Positions 17,306 to 26,118 of a DNA stretch of 64,000 nt are shown piece after piece. Every line of letters starts with the position of its first letter. Position 1 is the stretch's first letter. The notes beneath the pieces were generated by a model, which did no database searches, was not told where the DNA came from, and saw nothing but the letters and a program-made list of their open reading frames with translations. The stretch covers positions 1 through 64,000 of the forward strand of contig NZ_BCUF01000023.1 of the NCBI RefSeq assembly GCF_001591145.1, in the 5' to 3' direction. A program made the position numbers and the translations under genes. Source of the stretch: Vibrio harveyi NBRC 15634 = ATCC 14126 = KCTC 12724 (GTDB lineage: Bacteria > Pseudomonadota > Gammaproteobacteria > Enterobacterales > Vibrionaceae).

Positions 17306-18838
17306 TTATTTTATTCCTAAGCGTTTTGCTAAACGGTGCAAATTACCGTTATCCAGCTCAAGTTGACGTGCCGTTGCTGCCCAGTTACCTTGGTTCTCTT
17401 CCAGTGCTCGAACAATCATCGCTTTTTGGAATGCGTCTGTGGCTGGTTTTAATCCGCCTTCTGGCAGCTCTAAGCGAGAGTTTTGTTTCGTTTCTTCAAC
17501 GTTCTTGATGTTCTGATTCGGCGTTCGAATATCAAAATCTTGTTCGACTAACTCAATATCCATGGAATGGGTGCGTGCTTTTGCCAAAACTCCAGCCCGT
17601 TTGATGACATGTTCGAGTTCTCGAACGTTGCCTGGCCACGAATAATCCTTAAGTGCGTGAACGAGCGTAGGGGACAAGCGAATGCTGTTCAATCCGAGCT
17701 TACTTCTCAAGTGTTCAGCAAAGAAGCCCGCCAGCAACACAACATCATCCTCGCGTTCGCGAAGAGGTGGCACATGAAGTGGGAAGACGCTTAGGCGGTG
17801 ATATAAGTCGGCTCGAAAACGCCCAGCGGTGACTTCTTCATGCAAAATACGGTTGGTGGCGGCGACAATGCGTGTATTGACTCGGATATGACGGTCGTCA
17901 CCCACTCGTTGGATGTCGCCGTATTGTAGGGCTCGAAGTAACTTGGCTTGTAGCTCTAATGACAGTTCACCGACTTCATCCAAAAACAGTGTGCCGCCAT
18001 CTGCTTGTTCGAATTTACCCTTACGATTACTGATTGCGCCCGTAAATGCGCCTTTGATGTGCCCAAACAGTTCGCTCTCTGCTACGGACTCAGGCAGAGC
18101 CGCACAGTTGAGGTAAACCAAGGTATTGCTGGAACGATTGGAGCGATGGTGAATAGCGCTGGCGACTAATTCTTTACCCACGCCAGTCTCACCCATGATC
18201 AGTACAGACAACTCGGTATCGGCGACTGCATCTATTTGTTCTTGAAGATTCTTCATCCCCTGAGAGTTGCCAATGATTTCGTTGCTCAAGGTGCGTTTTT
18301 CGGCGTAGGAATCACGTGGCAGGCTCGTTTGAGTTTCTAGTTGCTCTAACAGTAGAGCTGTATGTAAGCCACCTGCGGCTAATGCACTAACAAAACGTAA
18401 TTCTTGGTTACGCAACCCATCAAATTGGTTGGGGTCGAAGGCGTCAATCGTAATAGCACCAATGAGTTGATCGTCGATCAGCAAAGGTAAACCAATGCAG
18501 GAATGGACATGCAGTTTGTCATCGTGGTTTGGAATCAAGCCGTCGTAAGGATCAGGTAAGTCGCTGTCAGAGGGAAAGCGCACGATGTCGCCAGCTCGGG
18601 CAATGGCTTCTAACCTTGGGTGCTGCTCAATGGAGAAACGGCGTCCCAGCACTTCTTCTGCCAAACCATTGATCGCTAATGGCTTAAAGTGCTGATCTTC
18701 ATACAAAAGAAGGGCCGAAGAGTCACACTTTAATACCTCTCGAATCGTGGTCAACAACGTATCAAAACGAGCTTGCTGAGTGAGTGCCGAGTTAAGGTCT
18801 TGCGTGATGTGTAGCCACTGCGCGATTAAAGAAGTCAT
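17306..18838 (-). CDS. norR: Nitric-oxide-responsive sigma-54 activator NorR
   Basis: A 510-residue enhancer-binding protein. N-terminal GAF domain (about 1-170) holds the mononuclear iron that senses NO: residues corresponding to the E. coli ligands R75, D96, D99, C113 and D131 are R75, D96, D99, C114 and D132. The AAA+ domain (about 185-420) has Walker A GETGVGKE (216-223), the sigma-54 contact loop GAFTGA (263-268) and Walker B GGTLFLDE (281-288). A Fis-type HTH ends the protein ([20 protein letters not shown]). The start at ATG 18838 aligns with known NorR; a TTG at 18859 is rejected. It is divergent from norVW, with NorR boxes between. Confidence 0.95.
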   Translation of the reverse strand: MTSLIAQWLHITQDLNSALTQQARFDTLLTTIREVLKCDSSALLLYEDQHFKPLAINGLAEEVLGRRFSIEQHPRLEAIARAGDIVRFPSDSDLPDPYDGLIPNHDDKLHVHSCIGLPLLIDDQLIGAITIDAFDPNQFDGLRNQELRFVSALAAGGLHTALLLEQLETQTSLPRDSYAEKRTLSNEIIGNSQGMKNLQEQIDAVADTELSVLIMGETGVGKELVASAIHHRSNRSSNTLVYLNCAALPESVAESELFGHIKGAFTGAISNRKGKFEQADGGTLFLDEVGELSLELQAKLLRALQYGDIQRVGDDRHIRVNTRIVAATNRILHEEVTAGRFRADLYHRLSVFPLHVPPLREREDDVVLLAGFFAEHLRSKLGLNSIRLSPTLVHALKDYSWPGNVRELEHVIKRAGVLAKARTHSMDIELVEQDFDIRTPNQNIKNVEETKQNSRLELPEGGLKPATDAFQKAMIVRALEENQGNWAATARQLELDNGNLHRLAKRLGIK

Positions 18839-18854
18839 AACCAATACCAATTGT

Positions 18855-18909
18855 GTCAATATGACTATTGTAGTGTCTTAATGACAATTTTCAACTGTGT
18901 CGTAATGAC
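18855..18909. promoter_or_regulatory. Three NorR-binding sites
   Basis: Three sequences fit the GT-N7-AC NorR consensus: gtcaatatgac (18855-18865), gtcttaatgac (18875-18885) and gtcgtaatgac (18899-18909). All three share the TGAC right half. Three upstream sites are what E. coli norVW uses for NorR hexamer assembly. They also cover the norR 5' end, allowing autoregulation. Confidence 0.88.
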
Positions 18910-18962
18910 AGTCTTTATTGTTGGTTTTGTTTTAACTTGTTGAAAATAAAGGAAGTAAAAAG

Positions 18963-18979
18963 TTGGCATGCCCGATGCT
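18963..18979 (+). promoter_or_regulatory. Sigma-54 promoter of norVW
   Basis: TTGGCATGCCCGATGCT keeps the -24 GG and the -12 GC exactly ten bases apart, close to the TGGCAC-N5-TTGC consensus. It lies about 55 bases after the last NorR site and 50 bases before the norV start, so the region cannot be part of the norV coding sequence. Confidence 0.85.
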
Positions 18980-19028
18980 ATATAAAAGTCAGTTCTTCTT
19001 ATTTATTTCGTCATTCAAGGTAGTAATT

Positions 19029-20531
19029 ATGACAATTCACGTAAAAAACAACATTCATTGGGTAGGTCAGCGCGATTGGGAAGTTCAGGACTTCCATGGT
19101 ACAGAATACAAAATGACAAAAGGTACCAGCTACAACAGTTATCTAATTCGTGAAGAGAAAACCGTACTGATTGATACGGTCGATCATCGATTCAGTCAAC
19201 AATTCATCCAAAATTTAGAGATGGAAATCGACCTTAAGTCTATCGACTTTATCGTGGTAAACCATGCAGAAGAAGATCACTCGGGCGCATTGTCTGCATT
19301 GATGGAGAAGATTCCGAACACGCCAATTTACTGTACAGAAGCGGCGATTGACTCCATCGTTGGTCATCACCACCATCCCGAGTGGAACTTCAAAACCGTA
19401 AAAACGGGCGACAGTATCGATATCGGTAATGGCAAGCAACTGGTGTTTGTGGAAGCGCCAATGCTACATTGGCCGGACAGCATGATGACATACCTAACGG
19501 GCGATGCGGTGCTATTCAGTAACGACGCATTTGGTCAGCATTACTGCGATGAACGTCTGTTCAATGATGAAGTGGACCAAAATGAATTGATGGAGCAGTG
19601 TTTGCGTTACTACTCAAACATCCTAACGCCATTTAGCAGCTTGGTAACCGCTAAAATCAAAGAAGTACTGAGCTTCAACTTGCCTGTCGACATGATCGCA
19701 ACGTCACACGGTATTGTATGGCGCGATAATCCGGTTCAAATCATCGAGCAATACTTGGCGTGGGCAGACAATTATCAAGAAGATCGCATTACGATTTTCT
19801 ACGATTCTATGTCAAACAACACTCGAATGATGGCCGATGCCATTGCGCAAGGCATTCACGATGTCGACCCTGGTGTGGCGGTTAAAGTCTTTAATGTCTC
19901 TAAGCATGATAAGAATGAAATTCTCGCCAATGTATTCCGCTCAAAAGGCATTTTGGTTGGTTCTTCTACCATGAATAACGTCATGATGCCGAAGATCGCA
20001 GGCATGTTAGAAGAAATTACCGGTCTGCGCTTTAAAGCGAAGAAAGCCGCTGCGTTCGGTAGCTACGGTTGGAACGGTGGTGCGGTGGATCGTATCCATG
20101 CTCGATTGACTGACGCAGGCTTTGAAACGGCGGTGAGCTTGAAAACCAAATGGCGACCAGATGGTAAAGCGATGCGAGAATGTCGCGAACATGGTCAAAA
20201 CATCGCGAAATTGTGGGCAAAGCATGACCTGACAAGTCCTGTTATTTCTCCGGCGATTGCTGCGTCTGCACCACAAGTTCAATCACAACCCACTGCACAA
20301 GTAGCAACACAAGCTGTGGTAGATGTTGCTCCTAGTAACCCTAGTACCGAGGCGCATCCTGCAGATTGTCAATGCATGGTTTGTACGGTTTGCAATTGGG
20401 TTTACGACCCAGCTAAAGGTGAGCCTAATCAAGGTGTTGAACCAGGTACGGCTTGGACTGAAGTGCCAGATTACTTCTTGTGCCCAGAATGCCACTTGGG
20501 TAAAGACGTTTTTGTCGAATACAACGGGTAA
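19029..20531 (+). CDS. norV: Flavorubredoxin NorV, anaerobic nitric oxide reductase
   Basis: A 500-residue cytoplasmic enzyme that reduces NO to N2O. The diiron lactamase-like domain has all six ligands at H79, E81, D83, H147, D166 and H227, the same positions as in E. coli NorV. The flavodoxin domain (about 254-395; [18 protein letters not shown] binds FMN) is followed by an Ala/Gln/Pro-rich linker and a rubredoxin domain with its iron ligands at C452, C455, C485 and C488. ATG 19029 is the start, as an apparent upstream extension overlaps the sigma-54 promoter. norW starts ten bases after the stop. Confidence 0.96.
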   Translation: MTIHVKNNIHWVGQRDWEVQDFHGTEYKMTKGTSYNSYLIREEKTVLIDTVDHRFSQQFIQNLEMEIDLKSIDFIVVNHAEEDHSGALSALMEKIPNTPIYCTEAAIDSIVGHHHHPEWNFKTVKTGDSIDIGNGKQLVFVEAPMLHWPDSMMTYLTGDAVLFSNDAFGQHYCDERLFNDEVDQNELMEQCLRYYSNILTPFSSLVTAKIKEVLSFNLPVDMIATSHGIVWRDNPVQIIEQYLAWADNYQEDRITIFYDSMSNNTRMMADAIAQGIHDVDPGVAVKVFNVSKHDKNEILANVFRSKGILVGSSTMNNVMMPKIAGMLEEITGLRFKAKKAAAFGSYGWNGGAVDRIHARLTDAGFETAVSLKTKWRPDGKAMRECREHGQNIAKLWAKHDLTSPVISPAIAASAPQVQSQPTAQVATQAVVDVAPSNPSTEAHPADCQCMVCTVCNWVYDPAKGEPNQGVEPGTAWTEVPDYFLCPECHLGKDVFVEYNG

Positions 20532-20541
20532 GGGGGCGAAT

Positions 20542-21690
20542 ATGCAAGCTCCTATTGTGATTATTGGTAGCGGCTTTGCGGCTTACCAATTGGTGAAAAC
20601 AGTGCGTCGAATGGACGCACATATTCCGCTACAAGTGTTTACTGCTGATGATGGCGCGGAATACAACAAGCCTGATTTGAGTCATGTATTTAGCAATAAG
20701 CAAACCGCCCAGGACCTAGTGGTTAAGAGTGGAGAAGCGTTTGCACAGGAACACAACATTGAGTTATTTGCCCATACCATGATTGAGCATGTCGATGTGC
20801 AAGCTCAGCAAGTGGTAGTCAATGGTCAAGTCTATCCTTACTCCAAATTGGTATTTGCGACAGGTGCGAGAGCCTTTGTGCCACCGATGTCAGGCAATGC
20901 GGCATCTGAGGTGATCACGTTAAATTCACTCCAAGAATACCAATTGGCAGAAGAGAAAATTAGCCGTGCGAAACGTGTTTTAGTGATTGGTGGTGGGTTG
21001 ATCGGCGTCGAGATTGCCATGGATCTCGCGACCAGTGGTAAAGCGGTTACGGTGGTTGAGCCAAATCCCCGTTTGCTCGCTAACCTGATTCCTGAATTCG
21101 TCGCATTACCGCTCGAAAACCAACTTAAGCAGCAAGGTATTCAACTTGCTTTGGATACTGGGGTTGTCGCGATCAATCACTCAGATGATTCGCTGGTAGC
21201 AAGCGTGAGCAAAGGTAATGCAATCGAAGCCGATGTAGTGATTTCAGCGGCGGGTTTACGTGCTAACACTTGGTTAGCGAAGGCTTGTGGGGTGTGCGTC
21301 AATAAAGGCATCAAGGTGGATGCTCGATTACAGACATCAGCAGCCAATGTATTTGCATTAGGCGATTGCGCCGAGATCCAAGGTCGAATGATGCCGTATC
21401 TCCAACCGATCGTGCTAAGTGCCAATGTGTTAGGCAAACAGCTACTGGGGCAAGAAGCAGAGTTGAAACTACCACCTATGATGGTAAAGGTGAAAACGCC
21501 GAGCTACCCAATTCAATTAGCGGGCGATTTTAGTTCGGTGACGAACTGGAGCGTGCAGATTTCTCAAACTGGTATTGCCGCAAAGGCTGAAGATGAAAAT
21601 AGCCGACTCAAGGGCTTCGTCGTGACGGGCGAACAAGTCAGCCAAGCATTTCCATTACTTCGAGAGTTGTCTCAAGCCGGTCAGGCTTAA
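20542..21690 (+). CDS. norW: NADH:flavorubredoxin reductase NorW
   Basis: A 382-residue FAD-dependent pyridine nucleotide-disulphide-type oxidoreductase that passes electrons from NADH to the NorV rubredoxin domain. The FAD-binding GSGFAAYQLV motif starts at residue 8, the NAD-binding GGGLIGVEIA lies near 152, and the late FAD contact is VFALGDCAEIQG. Length matches the family. ATG 20542 follows GGGGGCGAAT after the norV stop; a longer frame open to 20323 only overlaps norV and is not real. Co-transcribed with norV and probably with the DUF1971 gene. Confidence 0.95.
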   Translation: MQAPIVIIGSGFAAYQLVKTVRRMDAHIPLQVFTADDGAEYNKPDLSHVFSNKQTAQDLVVKSGEAFAQEHNIELFAHTMIEHVDVQAQQVVVNGQVYPYSKLVFATGARAFVPPMSGNAASEVITLNSLQEYQLAEEKISRAKRVLVIGGGLIGVEIAMDLATSGKAVTVVEPNPRLLANLIPEFVALPLENQLKQQGIQLALDTGVVAINHSDDSLVASVSKGNAIEADVVISAAGLRANTWLAKACGVCVNKGIKVDARLQTSAANVFALGDCAEIQGRMMPYLQPIVLSANVLGKQLLGQEAELKLPPMMVKVKTPSYPIQLAGDFSSVTNWSVQISQTGIAAKAEDENSRLKGFVVTGEQVSQAFPLLRELSQAGQA

Positions 21691-21732
21691 CCGATTTAAA
21701 CGAAAAGAATTGTAATTAGAGAGGGTATCATT

Positions 21733-22071
21733 ATGTCGCACTTACGAATTCCTAAAGACTGGACTGTTCAACGTTCAACGCCTTTCTTCACTAAAGACAA
21801 TGTGCCACCAGCGCTACTGACTCATCATAATACCGCTGAGGGTGTGTTTGGGCAGCTGTGTGTCATGGAAGGGCAAGTGACTTACTACGGCTTTGCTGAT
21901 GAAAATGCCACAGAAGCAGAATTGGTGGTGGTGATTAATGCAGGTCAGTTTGCTACCAGTCCTCCGCAATATTGGCACCGAATTGAGATGAGCGATGATG
22001 CTCAGTTCAACATCAATTTTTGGTCGAACAAAGATAAGAGTGGGCAAGCGATGTTCCACGCGAAGAAATAA
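21733..22071 (+). CDS. DUF1971 cupin-like protein, third gene of the norVW operon
   Basis: A 112-residue protein of the DUF1971/TehB-N-like family: a single cupin-type beta-sandwich, with LLTHHNTAEGVFGQLCVMEG and FATSPPQYWHRIE as typical blocks and possible metal ligands among H36, H37, E40 and the H of YWHRIE. Related domains occur fused to the tellurite methyltransferase TehB. It starts 42 bases after norW behind AGAGAGGG and before the shared terminator, so it is very likely induced by NO together with norVW. Its function in NO metabolism is unknown. Confidence 0.82.
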   Translation: MSHLRIPKDWTVQRSTPFFTKDNVPPALLTHHNTAEGVFGQLCVMEGQVTYYGFADENATEAELVVVINAGQFATSPPQYWHRIEMSDDAQFNINFWSNKDKSGQAMFHAKK

Positions 22072-22148
22072 CGCATACAGAAGTGAATACAGCGCTAATT
22101 TGTCGGGAAGAAGCGTTTACTATCACACTATGCATTAAGCGTAGGCAA

Positions 22149-22179
22149 AAGAGCAGAGATTCGTCTCTGCTCTTTTTTG
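22149..22179 (+). terminator. Terminator of the norVW operon
   Basis: Eleven-base stem aagagcagaga / tctctgctctt with loop ttcg followed by TTTTTTG, about 78 bases after the DUF1971 stop. Confidence 0.92.
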
Positions 22180-22401
22180 TCTCTTACTTTACGACGATTA
22201 CAAATGATGTTGAATAATGGTTTGCGTACACAGAACTCCGACGAGAAGAGCGTTAAAACGAAACCGTGCTCTCATTTATGTAATGGATATCAATTATATA
22301 GTTGGAATGTAACAAAAAGTTACGATATTTTTGTTATGTTATAACGTAATTAATATTGAAAAGCTCGAGTTATTCGGAAAGAATCAACTTAAGGAAATAC
22401 T
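22180..22401. promoter_or_regulatory. Leader of the periplasmic HAD gene
   Basis: AT-rich leader with ATATAGTTGGAATGTAAC and TGTTATGTTATAACG; the TTATGTTATAA-type sequences near 22333-22346 could be a -10 region. AAGGAAATACT precedes the start at 22402 as a good ribosome-binding site. No known operator is recognised. Confidence 0.4.
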
Positions 22402-23259
22402 ATGACGCTAAAAAAAGTGGCTCTATTTTGCGCACTGGCATTCGCAACTAACGCAATGGCAGATGTGGAGGTCAAAGATACCAACAACTTTAACGATGTT
22501 GCGGCTAAAGTAAATCAGCTGAAAGAAGCAGGGAAAAATCCACTGATCGTGGTTGATATCGACAATACTTTGCTGACTTCGACTTCCGATATTGGGGGCG
22601 ATATTTGGTACCAATGGCAACGCGGTAAATTGGATGTGAAGCCGAAAGATGGCGATAAAGTCGATTGTCTTTTTCAAGACTCTATCGGCATGCTGTACGA
22701 GCTAGTACCGATGAAAACCATCGAAAATGGCGTGCCTGCGATGTTGCGCGGCTGGCAAGATGATGGTCTAACGGTGATGGCTCTAACGTCTCGTTCTCCA
22801 AATTATCGTTACGCCACAGAGCGTGAAATGATGCGTAATCAATTTGATATGACACGCACTGCGCTTAAAGAGAAAGGTTCAGATGCACTGCCTATCTATA
22901 TCGATAATCCCAAGCGCCCGCTGAGCTACATCAATGGCATAATGATGACCACAGGTATGAACAAAGGCACCATGCTTGAGTACATTTTAGATAAGACAGA
23001 TCAAAGCTTTAGTGACGTTGTGTTTGTTGATGACAGTGAGAAGAACGTCGTCAATATGAAGAATGCCTACAAAGATGACAAAGCAGTAGATATGACAATC
23101 TTCCACTATACCAAAGTAGAGCATGACCGTATTGCAGCAAATGGAGCAGTACTAACACAGGAACAAGCAAATAAGATGGCGAGTGATTGGAAAGCGTTAA
23201 ACAAAGTCCTGGACCAGATTGCGCCTGCACGTATGGGTGACACTTGTTTGGGTCAATAA
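22402..23259 (+). CDS. Exported HAD-like phosphatase, DUF2608 family
   Basis: A 285-residue secreted protein. The signal peptide (MTLKKVALFCALAFATNAMA) is cleaved at AMA-DV. The HAD nucleophile motif reads VVDIDNTLL (about residues 48-56, Asp 50 and Asp 52), motif II is MALTSRS near 130 and motif IV is VFVDDSEKNV near 213, so the phosphatase core is intact. DUF2608 proteins are also known in Legionella and Chlamydia-like bacteria, without firm function. A periplasmic phosphatase is the simplest reading. It stands alone and has its own terminator region. Confidence 0.85.
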   Translation: MTLKKVALFCALAFATNAMADVEVKDTNNFNDVAAKVNQLKEAGKNPLIVVDIDNTLLTSTSDIGGDIWYQWQRGKLDVKPKDGDKVDCLFQDSIGMLYELVPMKTIENGVPAMLRGWQDDGLTVMALTSRSPNYRYATEREMMRNQFDMTRTALKEKGSDALPIYIDNPKRPLSYINGIMMTTGMNKGTMLEYILDKTDQSFSDVVFVDDSEKNVVNMKNAYKDDKAVDMTIFHYTKVEHDRIAANGAVLTQEQANKMASDWKALNKVLDQIAPARMGDTCLGQ

Positions 23260-23685
23260 CCAGATGAAAAAGTGATTTAGGTTTGTTGCTTGTGCCGGGT
23301 TATTAATACCCGTTTAGAGAGATGGAGGGGTCCAATCGATTTTTTCGGATTATTTACTGGTCTTGCAACCTTATCCAAAGCGATATCAATGTTGGTATCG
23401 CTTTTTTTCTGCCTGTAGAAAGCTAGATTCGATCCTGTTCTGCTTATTCTGAAATCATTCAGGATTTGAATGGGTATAGAGGTCTAACTTGATGATTTTA
23501 TAGACAATTAAATATCACTAAACTGTCATTTAAATAGGAATCAATAGTCCTGATGTAAGCCTCATCCTACAATTTCTTCATTGCGATGGAGCGACAAGCT
23601 TAAGGAAAGTCATCACTCAGTTACGTTTTAGCATTGTTTAGATCGTCTTAAACGTCTAAAGCGTCTTAAACTAGGAGCTTCCACA
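23260..23685. other. Intergenic region with two hairpins
   Basis: About 430 bases without a gene. A small hairpin (cgggt-tattaat-acccg, 23296-23312) and then a strong rho-independent terminator at 23377-23408 follow the HAD gene. The remaining 270 bases are AT-rich. Just before the DUF3302 gene stand three close copies of GTCTTAAA/CGTCTAAAG-like sequence (23643-23672), possibly an operator; AGGAGCTTCCACA is the ribosome-binding site. Confidence 0.55.
23377..23408 (+). terminator. Rho-independent terminator after the exported HAD gene
   Basis: Stem aaagcgatatc / ggtatcgcttt (one mismatch) followed by seven T. Confidence 0.8.
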
Positions 23686-24009
23686 ATGAATTTAATGTTG
23701 GACTACGCCTCTCTGGCGATCTTATTTGTGGTGCTGTTAATTTTGATTTTTGGATTGATAGCCCTACATGATATCCCCTACGAAATTGCAAAAAAGCGCA
23801 ACCATCCCCATGCCGATGCGATTCATATTGCCGGTTGGGTGAGCTTGTTCTTTCTTCATGTGATTTGGCCGTTTCTTTGGATATGGGCAGCCATGTACGA
23901 CGGAGAGAAGCAAAACTGGTTAGGTGCTAAGCCTTCGGTATCTCAACAAGATTATGAGCAACTATTGGTTCGTATCAATCAACTTGAGCAAGCGAGAGGG
24001 GGCGAATAA
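23686..24009 (+). CDS. DUF3302 small membrane protein (YiaW-like)
   Basis: A 107-residue inner-membrane protein with two membrane segments (about 8-28 and 47-66), the conserved IALHDIPYEIAKKRNHPHADAI segment between them and a cytoplasmic coiled-coil tail (DYEQLLVRINQLEQA). It matches DUF3302, as in E. coli YiaW, which is paired with the HlyD-like YiaV just as here. The stop overlaps the start of the HlyD gene by one base, so the two are translationally coupled. DUF3302 proteins may assist the adaptor or form a minimal pump with it; the function is unproven. Confidence 0.87.
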   Translation: MNLMLDYASLAILFVVLLILIFGLIALHDIPYEIAKKRNHPHADAIHIAGWVSLFFLHVIWPFLWIWAAMYDGEKQNWLGAKPSVSQQDYEQLLVRINQLEQARGGE

Positions 24010-25004
24010 TGGAAACTCTTATCATCCTAAGTTACGTAGCGCTGTGCGTTATCGTATTTCGAGTATTTCGTGTACCTAAAACCAAGTGGACACTCACCAC
24101 GGCATCCGTTATTGGCATGTTCATCGTGGGATGGATTTTTCTCTATATGGCAATGTATCAACCCGTTTCTCGCATGGCGCGTTTGTACAGTGTGACGACA
24201 CCAATCACTTCTCAGGTAGAAGGTATAATTACTCAAGTGTATGTGCAAGGAAACCAACAAGTGAAAGCGGGTGACCCTCTCTATCAAATTGACGATACAC
24301 CGTTCAAAGATAAAGTGAGCCGTATTCAAGGTGATATCAGTCGTACCGAATCAGCGATTGATTTCTATCAGGCGGAGCTGGAGAGATACCAAAAGTTAGG
24401 GCGTAAGGGGTATTCTTCTCAAGAGAAAGTGGACGATATTGAGAACCAATTGCTGGAACAAAAGGCAAATAAGAGCAAATATCAATCAGAGTTAGCTGTT
24501 GCTGAGTTTAAACTAGGCAAAACCACCGTCACCGCACCAACGGATGGCTATGTCACGCAAGTGGCGCTGCGTCCGGGGATGAAGAGTCGCATTGTGCCGT
24601 TTCAAGGCAACCTGACCTTCGTCCACAAAGAAGACAAGCAACTGTTTGCTGCATTTAAACAAGCGCCAGCACGATACGTGAAAGTCGGTTATCCGGCGGA
24701 AGTGACCTTCAATACCATTCCCGGTCATGCTTACAAGGCGCATGTGACACAAGTGAATGACATTTTTGCTCAAGGCGCGGTATCACCATCAGGCAATATG
24801 AAGTACCCAGAACAAATTCCTGCTGGTGGTCGAATCTTAGTGAAAGTGGAACTGGATAATCCAGACTTGGTAAAAGACATGCCATTGCCATCCGGCACAG
24901 ATGCACATGTTGCGGTGTACTCACCGAAATGGGAAATGTTCAGTATCGTACGTAAAGTGATTCTGAGAATGCAGAGTTGGCAAAACTGGTTATTCGAAGG
25001 CTAA
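24009..25004 (+). CDS. HlyD-family membrane adaptor (YiaV-like)
   Basis: A 331-residue membrane-fusion protein with two N-terminal membrane segments (about 3-20 and 31-50), a lipoyl half-domain (TSQVEGIITQVYVQGNQQV), an alpha-hairpin (about 95-165), the second lipoyl half (TVTAPTDGYVTQVALRPGMK) and a beta-barrel. It resembles EmrA/AaeA/YiaV proteins. Its only partner in the operon is the DUF3302 protein; no transporter or outer-membrane channel is adjacent. A hairpin follows at 25009. Confidence 0.9.
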   Translation: METLIILSYVALCVIVFRVFRVPKTKWTLTTASVIGMFIVGWIFLYMAMYQPVSRMARLYSVTTPITSQVEGIITQVYVQGNQQVKAGDPLYQIDDTPFKDKVSRIQGDISRTESAIDFYQAELERYQKLGRKGYSSQEKVDDIENQLLEQKANKSKYQSELAVAEFKLGKTTVTAPTDGYVTQVALRPGMKSRIVPFQGNLTFVHKEDKQLFAAFKQAPARYVKVGYPAEVTFNTIPGHAYKAHVTQVNDIFAQGAVSPSGNMKYPEQIPAGGRILVKVELDNPDLVKDMPLPSGTDAHVAVYSPKWEMFSIVRKVILRMQSWQNWLFEG

Positions 25005-25008
25005 TAGC

Positions 25009-25045
25009 AACAAGGGCGAAGCAGCAGGCTTCGCCCTTGTTCTAT
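25009..25045. terminator. Terminator between convergent HlyD and LysR genes
   Basis: Fourteen-base stem aacaagggcgaagc / gcttcgcccttgtt with a five-base loop. The T run after it is poor, but the stem is long and sits directly after the HlyD stop. Confidence 0.75.
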
Positions 25046-25068
25046 GGATGTTCGTGATTATTTGTCTG

Positions 25069-25974
25069 TTAGTCAATGGATTGAGCGACCGCCTGTTTAA
25101 TTGCATTCCTCAGCCATTCATGCCCTTTGTCGCTCTTTTGTGATTGGTGCCAAGTCATGTAAATAGGCACCTTATTGGCTTCAAAAGGCAGAGGGAAAGC
25201 GTTTAATCCGAGGCTGTTCGCCAAGTTGTCAGAGAACCAACGCGAGGTGACGCATATCCAATCGGTTTGAGACACTAATTGAAGCGCTGTCATGGTCGAG
25301 CCGGTGGAGTAAGCCACTTGTCTCGGGGGCAGAGTATCTTCGATGATCAAAGAGTCTAAAGCGTTGGTGTTGAGTCGCTGTGTTCGCCAAGTTACATGTG
25401 ATTCACGCATGAAGTCGTCGTACGTGAGCTCGTCCTGAATACGAGGGTGATCTTGGCTTACCGTTACCATAAGTTCCTGTTCAAACAGCAATTCATTGTG
25501 ATAACCATGATCCGTCAAAGGCACGGTCGCAAGAATCACATCCACGCGTCGGCGTCTTAAGTCGTCTTGACGGTCTTGTTCGTTCAAGTGTTCCACATCC
25601 GCTTCAATAGAAACCAAGGGCGCATGCTGAGATTTGTATTTCGCTAAGGCTGGCACGAGCATTAAATCGATATCTTTATGGCTAGAGATTCGAAAAGTGC
25701 GTTGGCTGGTTTCTGGCGTGAATTCTTGACGAGATTTCGAACCGTTGATCAATAGGCTCAAAGGCTCTTTGATTTCTGCGTGTAGCTCAATCGCGAAATT
25801 CGTCGGGACGATACCTCTGCCTTGACGAACAAATAGGGGATCTTGGTATTGATCTCTTAACTTGTTGAGTGCGTGACTCACGGCGGGCGCAGTGATGTTT
25901 AAAGCGCTAGCAGCATCGTTGACGCTTTTTGACTTCATGACTGCATCAAACGTTTTTAACAAGTTAAGGTCCAT
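25069..25974 (-). CDS. LysR-family regulator (NodD/LeuO-like group)
   Basis: A 301-residue LysR protein with the MDLNLLKTFDAVMKSKSVNDAA start and LRDQYQDPLFVRQGRGIVPT motif of the NodD/LeuO/PcpR-like group, then the effector domain. Its upstream neighbour is the ADP-ribosylglycohydrolase gene on the same strand, about 144 bases away, and downstream it converges on the DUF3302/HlyD operon. The target is unknown. Confidence 0.9.
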   Translation of the reverse strand: MDLNLLKTFDAVMKSKSVNDAASALNITAPAVSHALNKLRDQYQDPLFVRQGRGIVPTNFAIELHAEIKEPLSLLINGSKSRQEFTPETSQRTFRISSHKDIDLMLVPALAKYKSQHAPLVSIEADVEHLNEQDRQDDLRRRRVDVILATVPLTDHGYHNELLFEQELMVTVSQDHPRIQDELTYDDFMRESHVTWRTQRLNTNALDSLIIEDTLPPRQVAYSTGSTMTALQLVSQTDWICVTSRWFSDNLANSLGLNAFPLPFEANKVPIYMTWHQSQKSDKGHEWLRNAIKQAVAQSID

Positions 25975-26118
25975 AGGCTATCTCTTTGATTTTCTTTATC
26001 TTCAATGTAGATGGATAGCGTAAAGATTTCGAGGATTATTTCTGTCAGGCGAGATTCAAATCATCACCAACGAAAAGACCAGAGTATGGGTTCTGCTCTT
26101 TTCGCTGGTTCAAGAGGG

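Noticed and set aside
18963..19028. In-frame N-terminal extension of norV beginning at 18963
   Set aside because: It overlaps the sigma-54 promoter, and the protein aligns with known NorV from ATG 19029, with metal ligands then falling at the standard numbers.
20323..20541. Extension of norW into norV
   Set aside because: It overlaps the rubredoxin-coding part of norV in another frame; the FAD motif begins right after ATG 20542.
26070..26102. Hairpin gaaaaga..tcttttc after the ADP-ribosylglycohydrolase gene
   Set aside because: Contains a mismatch and lacks a clear T run; too weak to call a terminator.
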